A stretch of DNA of 10,000 nucleotides from positions 23,484,238 through 23,494,237 of the forward strand of contig CM018895.1 of assembly GCA_009663005.1 (NCBI GenBank), given 5' to 3'. The notes beneath the pieces are model-generated. The model was not told the DNA's origin, searched no databases, and was given only the letters and a program-made list of their open reading frames with translations. The translations under genes and the position numbers were made by a program. The stretch comes from Actinidia chinensis (lineage: Eukaryota; Streptophyta; Magnoliopsida; Ericales; Actinidiaceae). Shown here in pieces: positions 1-7,800 of this stretch (position 1 is its first letter; each line of letters begins with the position of its first letter).

Positions 1-716
1 GAAATTGAATTTACAGAGGTGGGTATCAAGGAAAAAATACCGTAGAAATCAAATCACCTGAGTAATCGTCTTTCCATGGGCGTGGTGAAGGAGAACAACA
101 TAAGAAAACTACCTACCTGCGACTAAATGGATCTAAAAACTGAACACGAACAACTGAAATTCAGTTGAAACAGTTCGCCATGGGCGTAGTGAAGGAGAAA
201 ATCATAAGAAAACCACCTACCTTCTACTAAAAGAATCTAAAAAATGACCAAGAACAGCTGAAATTCAGTTGACAACTTGAGGTAATTTAGTTCAAATTTA
301 GTTGAAAACAGGCTTGCCATGGGCGTAGTGAAGGAGAACAGCATAAGAAAACTACCTACCTGAGACTAAAAGGATCTAAAAACTGACCAAGAACACTTGA
401 AGTTTAGCTAAAACCTTGAGGTAATTCAAAAAAAATGGTTTCCTAAATGGATGAATCCAAAATTGAATTTACAGAGATGGGTATTGGGGGATAAATACAG
501 TAGAAATCAAAGTACCTGAAAAACAGTCTTGTCATGGATTGAAATTTAGTTAAGAACTTATATCACCAGGTGAGGTAATTCTAAAAAATTGATTTCCAAA
601 ATAGACTGATTCCGAAATCGAATTTACAGAGATGGGTATTGGGGAAAAAATACAGTAGAGAATCGAAGTACCTGAAGAACGTCCTCAAATGGACGAAGTA
701 AGGAGCCTGGGGGTGA
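1..716. repeat. complex tandem-repeat block (two interspersed unit types)
   Basis: Unit B (starting CCATGGGCGTAGTGAAGGAG, about 100 bp) begins at 74, 178 and 317, with a truncated fourth copy at 533. Unit A (AATTGAATTTACAGAGATGG to GAAATCAAAGTACCTG) occurs at 3-58, 461-518 and 616-674. A third block (TTGAGGTAATTC..GATTCC) precedes two of the A copies. Copies are about 80-90% similar by eye. The segment 672-716, the end of the hypothetical exon, aligns loosely with the start of unit B. Confidence 0.85.
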
Positions 717-856
717 GTCCCTTCTCGTACTGGAGCTTGTAACACCTTCTGGGGTTTTTTGAATAGGTCTTGAGTCTCGGGCGATTGAAGCGTTGAGGCC
801 GCGATGACGACGACTACGCGACGAAGCCTCTCCGTGTTCGACGTATGAGTTGACAT
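672..856 (-). CDS. hypothetical first coding exon, gene continuing out of the left edge
   Basis: The ATG at 856 opens a frame of 61 codons plus two bases (starting MSTHTSNTERLRRVVVVIAA) up to the donor-like CTTCAG|GTACTT at 672/671. This stretch is clearly richer in GC and CpG (TCGTCGCG and similar) than its surroundings, and has promoter-like motifs upstream, which is why I list it. The protein is not recognised. The alternative frame through the same DNA is Ser/Arg-rich but has no ATG. No second exon can be confirmed because the rest is repeat. It could equally be a non-coding first exon or a pseudogene. Confidence 0.3.
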
Positions 857-914
857 GGTTTCGATGGACGATATAATAAAGAGATGATACTATACATACA
901 TGTGCGTATTTGTG

Positions 915-980
915 TGTGTATATAAAGAAAAATACTCAGAAATAGAAAAAGATCATTGCATTAGACAATTAGGGTTTTTG
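915..980 (-). promoter_or_regulatory. candidate minus-strand promoter elements: telo-box and TATA-like motif
   Basis: Minus-strand AAACCCTAA at 969-977 is a telo-box, a motif frequent in plant promoters of growth and translation genes. CTTTATATACAC at 916-927 is TATA-like and lies about 60 bp before the ATG at 856. The plus strand also reads TATATAAAG here, so direction is not proven. Confidence 0.35.
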
Positions 981-1019
981 CGTGATTTTCCGAAATGAGG
1001 GTTTGTCGATTAATGGTTG

Positions 1020-1054
1020 CTCTCTCTCTCTCCCCTCTCTCTCTCTCTCTCTCA
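1020..1054. repeat. (CT)n microsatellite
   Basis: CT run interrupted once by CCCC near 1033. It is GA-rich on the minus strand, as is common in plant promoters and 5' UTRs. Confidence 0.9.
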
Positions 1055-1157
1055 CGCACACATTTTAAACAAAAGTTTGGGGGTTTTCCTTATTTTAATG
1101 GGTGATGATCGACTTTTGTTAATGGTTTCTATCCGACGGCGTTGACGGTGACGGAGA

Positions 1158-1187
1158 CTCTCTCTCTCTCTCTCTCTCTTCTCTCTC
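1158..1187. repeat. (CT)n microsatellite
   Basis: CT run broken by one TTCT step. On the minus strand it is a (GA)n tract upstream of the candidate gene start at 856. Confidence 0.9.
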
Positions 1188-1517
1188 GGCATTGAAAATT
1201 GAGATTGAAAATTGAGAATCGATTTCGAAGATGGCTTAACAGTTAGTTTAGCTGGAAGGGTTTGTCGAGAAATGATAAGAGAAAATGGATTTATACCCAG
1301 ATTACAAATTAGGTGAAAAACGATCAGAAATGATAAGAATCAAAGAGGAACTGGATTTCTAAAAACATCCCATTTATTCACTTTTTTAATATATTAATTC
1401 TTCCATCCTCAACCAATTCCAATTTTTTTTATTTATTTTATTTTTAGACACTTTTAAAAAATATAAATTATTTTGATAAAAAAGTGGGGGTCGTGAACTA
1501 CTTGGGAGAAAACAAGG
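1188..1517. other. intergenic, no gene seen
   Basis: It contains two imperfect copies of a GAAATGATAAGA motif (near 1270 and 1327) and an A/T-rich tail. Nothing coding is recognisable. Confidence 0.5.
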
Positions 1518-2040
1518 GTTTCGGGGTGGTCGATCGCGCATGTTAGCTAGTTTTCATATCGTGTCATTTCGTGTTCATATTAAAACTCTCAATCCTAACC
1601 CGATCTGTTTAATTATCGTGTCATATTTTTTTAATATTAACACGACATGTTAATAACCGTGTCAATCAGAATTGGACACGATTAAATTTAAATAATTTTT
1701 TTTAATAAAAAGGGTAAAAACTTCCTGAATCTATTAACAATACTACCATCAATACAAACTACACATAAGTTCCAAATCTAATACTAAATAGTGGTAACAA
1801 ATGTTAATAAACCACTATAATTACTGCAGATTGCATAATTTATATTGGACCCTATAAAAAAATCGTGTCAAAAGAAGTCATCTTCAAATTGTTGTGCTTA
1901 ACCCTAACCTAATTCAACCTAACATGTTTAACAATTGTGTTATCCTGTCGTATCATTTTCATGTCACGTGTCGAAAATAATCAACCTAACCCTATAATTA
2001 CGTGTAGAGTTCGAGTCGTATTGGAAATTTCCACCCCTAC
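1518..2040. mobile_element. hAT-like non-autonomous remnant (GGGGTGG ends, repeated CGTGTC motifs)
   Basis: The left side has CGGGGTGG near 1519 and the right side ends CCACCCCTA (2032-2040), an inverted match to TAGGGGTGG. The interior repeats CGTGTCAT, GACACGAT, ACACGACATG and AACCTAACCCTA in both orientations, the style of a common plant hAT MITE group. No 8-bp target duplication matches, so the left boundary especially is uncertain. Confidence 0.45.
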
Positions 2041-2250
2041 TTCGATTTTTATTTAGTAGAAACTAAATATTTAGCCATAATTACAATTATCGAGGAAGAA
2101 AAAGATGGAGTGCATTTATATTGACTACACATAAGCAAAACCATACAAAAATATTTTCTTTATAAAAAAATGATTTTTTTCCATATATTATTATCCTACA
2201 ACTAGAAGAGAAAGAAATGAAATTTTAACTTTATGTGATATTTTTAATTA

Positions 2251-2300
2251 AATTAAAAAAAATCATAAATTTTTAATTCAAGTTTATGATTTTTTAAATT
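2251..2300. repeat. AT-rich inverted repeat (hairpin-forming)
   Basis: AATTAAAAAAAATCATAAA (2251-2269) pairs with TTTATGATTTTTTAAATT (2283-2300) around a loop of about 13 bases. Likely a fold-back remnant rather than a functional RNA. Confidence 0.6.
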
Positions 2301-2328
2301 GAAAGTGAAGAATGAAAAGTAATTAAAA

Positions 2329-2382
2329 GATCAAATTAGTATTAGAAAAACTATTGATCAAATTAGTATTAGAAAAACTATT
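2329..2382. repeat. perfect 27-bp tandem duplication
   Basis: Two identical adjacent copies (2329-2355 and 2356-2382), each starting GATCAAATTAGTATTAG. Absence of any mismatch implies a recent duplication. Confidence 0.95.
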
Positions 2383-2885
2383 CCAAAAGAGCCCCATAAT
2401 TATAAGTCCAAAAATAGTTGCACCCAAACTTTCTTGATTTTCACCATCTACAAGAGCAAAATTTAGGAGACATCTCATTGAAAAATATGCAAATTTACCA
2501 CAAAGTTTTGGAAAAATGCTAGTAAGTTTACCTAGAACTCTTCCATTTAAATGATATTACTATTTAAAATTTTGTAAAGAAAACATATTAAATGCATTTG
2601 CACAGTTAGAACAACATCAGTCAATTTTGATTTGAAAACTTATCGAGTTAAAAATATGTTTAACATTTCAAGTCAATCTAAAACGAACTACTATCGAACA
2701 TATCACAAGCCGAGATCGACTAACTTATTTTTAATATATATATATACTATATAAGTTTATCAAGCCGAGTAATAACTTGTTCAAATTTAGTTTAAAATTT
2801 TAACGAATATTAAATTAATTTGTTCAACAAATTTATTCGCTACCAACAAACATCCAAAATTTATTCCTTTTAAATTTTTTTTGGG

Positions 2886-3012
2886 GGAATTAAGAATTTC
2901 AAAAAAAAAAATACAGAAATAACAGAATGTAACGAAAAAAGATTAAATTTGAACTGTTGAATCCGTTAATTTTTTATTTCTATTATTATTTCAGTTACCA
3001 AATTCTTAATCC
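2886..3012. repeat. small fold-back (MITE-like) element
   Basis: Starts GGAATTAAGAATTT and ends AAATTCTTAATCC, an inverted pair. Complementarity continues inward for about 50 bp per side (CAGAAATAACAGAATGTAAC against the reverse of GTTAATTTTTTATTTCTATT). No target duplication was identified. Confidence 0.45.
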
Positions 3013-3329
3013 AAAAATAACTTTAAAGGGATAGTATCGGCATTTCACTAATCTCACATAATAAACACAAAATATAAATTGACTTTTTCTGAAAAAAAAT
3101 GTGTACAAAAAATCAACACCCAAATTTTTATTGAAGATTTCTAATTAGTGTAGTTAGTTAACAATCACATCGGAGAAGATATGGCATCAATAGATTTGTG
3201 GTCCTCAAGCCAACTATTTGTCCCAATCATGCAGCAAAAAATGGAAAGTCTAATTATTCCTTTTTGAGTCTATTGATTCATTGAATTAGGAAATCCTCAA
3301 TTGTGACTCATTGCAACTTCTGCAAGCTT
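3013..3329. other. unassigned AT-rich intergenic DNA
   Basis: No open frame with recognisable motifs, no RNA gene, and no repeat structure that I can support. Confidence 0.5.
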
Positions 3330-3670
3330 TTTAGAGATTCTTTTAAGTTTATTCGATTTTTTTTGGCTTTAATAAACTTTTTTTACCATCAATTAATATA
3401 TTATATATTTTTACGGTTTTATGAATTTTCTTGACAAGAGAAATTTAAAAATATAAATTTTATTTAAATTTAAAAATATATATATTAAAGACAAGAAAAA
3501 TAACTAATTTGGCAATTAAAATATTTTTTTTAGTAATTTTTCCCAAATTAGATTAAAAAATATATATATTTTCATACTCAGTTCATTAAGAGAAACCGGA
3601 AAAATAATTTTTTTTAATCAAATGGTAAAACAAGTTCACTTAAAAGAAGAAAAACTCAGAAAACCAAAAA
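3330..3670. mobile_element. fold-back MITE, second copy of the same family
   Basis: The left arm (about 3370-3448: TTTTTTTACCATCAATTAA, TTTTTACGGTTT, CTTGACAAGAGAAA) is the inverse of the right arm (about 3573-3657: AGAGAAACCGGAAAAATAA, AATCAAATGGTAAAACAAG). The right arm resembles the right arm of the 6591-6989 element, where GAGGAACCGAAAAAATATAA is followed by TTTGGTCAAATTGTAAAAA. Very AT-rich; exact ends and target duplication not identified. Confidence 0.5.
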
Positions 3671-3710
3671 TACATCAATAATAAAAAATATTTAATTGAT
3701 AAAAAGACAA

Positions 3711-4545
3711 AGGGTAAAACACAAATACCTCCCCCGATATATTGGTCAAACATAGTCAAACCCTTCACATTTCGGAAATTACACCTTCCCCCGTCACTAA
3801 CTGGTGTTAGCAGAGCATGATAAATCACCAATCTACACTTGCAGTCCTCTCTTTCCTCTGCCATCAAACCCACCGGACAACCACATATGGTCCCTCATAT
3901 GACAACTGGCGGCCGCCACCAATTTCACCCACTACCCATCCTAACCCACCATCACTGGACAATCCCACGCCTCCACCTTCCTTCCCTCACCAGTCAACAC
4001 CAAACTACTGCTGCTGCAAAAACCAAATCTAGCTGTTGTGCCTCCTTAAATCACCCCTGCGGACAAGCAATCTGGCCCCAGTCAACCTAGTTATTTGTAT
4101 TCAAAACCCCAATCAGCCAAAAATATCCCTAAAGCTAAAATCACGGCAAACCCTATATCAAAAGGAACCCAAAATTGCAACCCACTACGTACATAAATGC
4201 ATTATGCATGAATAAATATAGCATTCACACACACACACACACAGGCCAACTCCAACAAACCCAATTGTTGATGTGAGCTCGAAATGCCACCACAAGCCAA
4301 TCACAAATGCATTGGTGATGATTTGTTAATTGGTAGTTGGTGGTGAGGTTTGTTGTATTGGAAGTAAAGAGAGGGGAGAGGCACATTCAACTTCTAAAAG
4401 GGTAATACGGGCATTTAAAAATTTTCAGAAGATGACATCAACATTTCCGTCCAAAACCCTAATAGGGACTTCACGACAAGGGGCTAATTGTTATGTAACT
4501 ATTAACCATAAGGGGGGCACTGTAACCATAAGTGCCGTTTACAAG
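3711..4545. mobile_element. probable MULE-like non-autonomous remnant
   Basis: The left part (AGGGTAAAACACAAATACC, then CCTTCCCCCGTCACTAAC and GGTGTTAGCAGAG) and the right part (AAGGGTAATACGGGCATTT, then AAGGGGCTAATTG and ACCATAAGGGGGGCACTG) have the look of a common plant repeat usually classed as Mutator-like. Those typically carry 'CCGTTAGTGACGG' and 'GGGGTAATTTGTAAC' style ends. The internal 3840-4080 is GC-richer, with CCACC-rich sequence giving small proline-rich open frames that I do not believe are genes. No 9-bp target duplication was found and the inverted repeats are poor, so class and limits are tentative. Confidence 0.35.
4226..4243. repeat. (CA)n microsatellite
   Basis: Uninterrupted CA dinucleotide run of about nine units. 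Confidence 0.9.
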
Positions 4546-4599
4546 AGCCACGAGATCAATCATATGCATAGAAATATAATAACCTTTAATTAAGGAGAC

Positions 4600-4817
4600 A
4601 GTGAAAAAAATGCCAAACGATAGTAATGCATTACTAGTATGAAAATGTCCGTGTGTCTAATGTTGCATTTGAGGGTTCCAAATACGAGCAAAGGTTTATA
4701 ACATCAGGAAAATAAATCAAATCGAAAATCAAACACACAGCAGGGCTTCAATAAATATAAAACACCACCAGATAAAGCCAGAATCATACAAGCAGAAACA
4801 GCAGCCGTCCTATTGTC
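4600..4817 (-). other. probable 3' UTR of the SYP71-like gene (approximate extent)
   Basis: Minus-strand sequence directly after the stop codon is T-rich in a way typical of plant 3' UTRs (for example TTTTATATTTATTG and TTTGATTTATTTTCC on the minus strand). I see no perfect AATAAA, so the cleavage site cannot be placed. The left limit is where the MULE-like remnant appears to begin. Confidence 0.45.
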
Positions 4818-4830
4818 TTACTTCAATACA
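4818..4830 (-). CDS. SYP71: SYP71-like terminal coding micro-exon
   Basis: 13 nt after the acceptor TTGCCTGCAG. The first base completes Asn, then GTA TTG AAG TAA gives VLK and the stop. The result NVLK is the conserved C-terminus of the SYP7 family, and both phase and acceptor fit exactly. It lies 2,423 nt from the preceding exon. A gene finder would easily miss it. Confidence 0.85.
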
Positions 4831-7800
4831 CTGCAGGCAAACCATCCATCAGAACAACTGTTCAAATTAAATATTAAATCAAAAAGGAGAGGAAAAAAAA
4901 CACCAACCAAGCAATCAAATTTTAACCTATACATGTATGAGAATCAATTAGGGATGGCAGAAAAAATCAACCCGGCGGGTACCCGACCCACCCGAAGCCA
5001 AAATGAGCTGGTTTAAACAATTTTTTTATCCGACGGGTATGGTATGGGTTTTAAAAATCACTACCCGATCAAAAGTAGGCAAGGTATGGAATTTGTAAAA
5101 ATTCCGCCCAGAAACCCAACCTGACCCGAGACAAAATGTTGGGCTGCTAAGAAGCAACAAGTCACTAACATGAATGTAGCTACGATGAAAATGTTAAGGT
5201 GGAAGTGTAGTAAGACTAGGAAAGATAGAATTAGGAATACTAACATTCGTGACACGGTAAGAGTTGCACCAATTGAAGATAAACTAAGAAGAATAGACTT
5301 AGGTAATTCGGACATATATATCGTAGACCTATTTATATGATAGTAAGGCGAAGCGATTGATTATTGGTAATGATATCAATAGAGGGAGGGATAGACCGAA
5401 TTTAACATTGGATGCAGTAGTAAAAAATGATATATTTGGATTGAATCTCAGTCAACATTTGACCCGACAAAACTCAACGACATAAAAGGATTTATATAGC
5501 CAACCCCAATTGATTGGAAAAAAAAGTCTTGATTTGGTTTACTCTTAATAATTATACTAATTACACTTGTGCACTAGTATAGTTATTTATAGAAAAGCAT
5601 TGGTTAATGGTTTATACACTCCCCCTATCTAATTGCACCTTTTTTTTTATCTTTGTTATGGTGAATTTACCAAAATGTTCTTCTATGTAGCAAAAATATT
5701 TGAGTAAAAAAGTGGGTATTTAAGTAAATTCACTCTAATAAACAAAAAAAATGAGTGAAATTTGAGAAAAATGAGTGTGAAAACAATAACTTAAGCATTT
5801 AGGTTATGGTTTGTAACTATTTAAGAATTTTTTTCTTTATTTATATCAAAAAAAATCGGCGGGGCGGGTGCTAGGCGGGGCCAGGCACCTCCAAAACCCG
5901 CGAGGGTTGCGGGTCTTTTAAATGTTATGCCCGCCTCGCCCCGACCTGTTGCCATCCTTAGAATCGAAACTATTTTTATTTTGCTGAAAGTCAATAAAAA
6001 AATAGAGATCAACCAGTGGCGACTCTACTAAGAGCTTAGGGTACTCAATTGAATACCCTGGAAAAAAATTATGTATATGTTTACATCTTATTTTTTGATT
6101 TTTATGCATTTGAATACCCTACTTAATTAATATTGAACCCCTAGCAGCTCACAAATTAACCACAGATTGGCCAAGTCCCAGTTGAAAGATATTTTTTCGC
6201 AATGAAATATATAGTGAGTAATCCGCTTTACCAAATAGGATCTCAATCAATGAATAATTATTTGGTCATATTCATTGAAAGAGAAGTATTTGATAGTATT
6301 AATAATGATGCTATTATGCAACAATTGCAAAATATGAGAAGTTTGTTAATGGCTCTTTAATTATTTTATGAAATTTTATACTTCAATCTCACTAGGTTAA
6401 AGACACTTTCTACATTTATTAATACATTTTTAACATATATATTTCAATAAACTTATATATTTATTCTCTTTTTATATGTAATAATATATATTTTGCCCAC
6501 TAAACACCACTCATTGCGTGGTGAATAGCGTTTTTCTTCCTATTGTCAAAATATTGATATTAATATATTAGAGTTTTAAGCCCAATTCCAGCTAGCTTTT
6601 TACTTTTTTTTGTTGATTTAGATGCTATGGTTTCCAAGATTTTTTTATCTCTAACGACTTTTTTTACCGTTTAACTAAAATTTTATATTTTTCTAATTCC
6701 TCTTGTCGAGAGAAATCTGACAATATAAAAAATTGTTCAAATTTGAGGGGAAAAATTCACCAAAGACAAAAAAAAAAATGGTTTATTTGTCAAGTGATAA
6801 TGGTTATTCTTTGTTTTTGGTGGATTTTTTTTTTCAAATTTAAAAGAAATTATGTTTTTGATTCCTCTTGTCTAGAGGAACCGAAAAAATATAATTTTTT
6901 GGTCAAATTGTAAAAAATAAAAAACTCTAAAGACAAAATCTTAAAAACAAAAGTAACTAAATTAGCTAAAAAGACTAACCCAAACTAGCATATGTTTCTT
7001 AATCAATAACCTGCCACATATGACAAATATTTCTAGAGCTGCCACTGAGATCAACAATAGAAACTAAATCCAGTAAGAAGACCCAACCAGATTAACCATT
7101 CCTCTATTAGCTTTATTAATAAGTACAGTTATTTGCTTTTAACTATACGTTCAACCTCCATGCATGAAACTGTTTTTTCTAACCCTGTCAGCTATTAACA
7201 AAAATTAGATTAAACATTTTTATTTTCCATATAAAAAAGAAAGAGAAACTCACTTGTACAGATAGGCAGCAATCCCAAGAATTATACACAACAGTATAAT
7301 ATCGATGCAGAAGTTTCGACTGGACCTCAGCTGAAACAAATGAAAACTTCCCGTCAAATCCAGCACTGGCATCTAAAATATGTTGTTATAGAGGATCGAA
7401 GGGTCCAAACTAAATCTAATTGGCTATAAGTGAAGTAATCTCTATTATCTAGATTATATATACTAAGCTTGATTGACTTGAGTACGTAATGTGGGACTAA
7501 CAATTTTTAATTTTAACACTCCCCCGCACATGTAACCCTGATTCACTCAGAGGTGACGACGACAACAACGATAACGACAATAACAAAAATGACTCGGGCA
7601 GAAACTTGGGCCAATGCGAGAGCCACCCAAGAGCTAACTCTGATATCATGTCATAAAGGATCGATGAGTCTAACTTAAAACCAATTGGCAATAGGTGAAG
7701 TAGCCTCTAGATTATATATATTAAGTTTGGGGACTTAAGTAAGTGACGTGGAACTCACACTTTATAACAAGGGTATAACTAAATATAGAAAGAACTCTAT

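Larger units (their letters stand above)
2041..2885. other. AT-rich intergenic DNA, no gene seen
   Basis: Apart from the hairpin at 2251 and the 27-bp duplication at 2329, this stretch holds only short stop-rich frames and homopolymer A/T runs. No splice-bounded coding segment was recognised. Confidence 0.6.
6014..7047 (+). mobile_element. hAT DNA transposon, internally deleted, with perfect 8-bp target duplication
   Basis: The left terminus is CAGTGGCGACTCTA. The right terminus, reverse-complemented, is CAGTGGCAGCTCTA, 12 of 14 matching. Both sides are flanked by AGATCAAC (6006-6013 and 7048-7055), a perfect 8-bp duplication. CAGTGGC ends and 8-bp duplications are diagnostic of hAT. The element is 1,034 bp and keeps only the C-terminal end of its transposase, on the plus strand, so it is a deletion derivative. 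It also contains a nested fold-back MITE. It lies antisense to the SYP71-like gene, within the last intron. Confidence 0.92.
7384..7769 (-). mobile_element. TRIM (terminal-repeat retrotransposon in miniature) in a SYP71 intron
   Basis: Two direct repeats, 7649-7769 (5' LTR) and 7384-7518 (3' LTR), align at about 75-80% by eye. On the minus strand each starts TGTTA and ends in ACA. Directly inside the 5' LTR the minus strand reads TGATATCAGAG, one base off the initiator tRNA-Met primer site TGGTATCAGAG. Just before the 3' LTR is the purine tract GTGCGGGGGAG. The internal part is only 130 bp with no coding capacity. It could only have moved using proteins from other elements. The 5-bp target duplication is not recognisable, consistent with age. 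It has the same orientation as the host gene. Confidence 0.85.

Noticed and set aside
3817..4090. Two overlapping plus-strand open frames of 71 and 83 codons, rich in Pro, Thr and His
   Set aside because: They reflect CCACC-rich DNA in a probable transposon remnant. No domain is seen, and neither frame is favoured over the other.
4330..4593. Plus-strand open frame of 87 codons
   Set aside because: It covers the right end of the MULE-like remnant, runs antisense towards the SYP71 3' UTR, and shows no motif.
5061..5315. Minus-strand open frame of 84 codons with a hydrophobic stretch
   Set aside because: It is the reverse-strand shadow of the LINE reverse-transcriptase fragment; the plus strand carries the recognisable motifs.
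7497..7691. Minus-strand open frame of 64 codons rich in Ser and Leu
   Set aside because: It falls across the non-coding interior and LTRs of the TRIM element.
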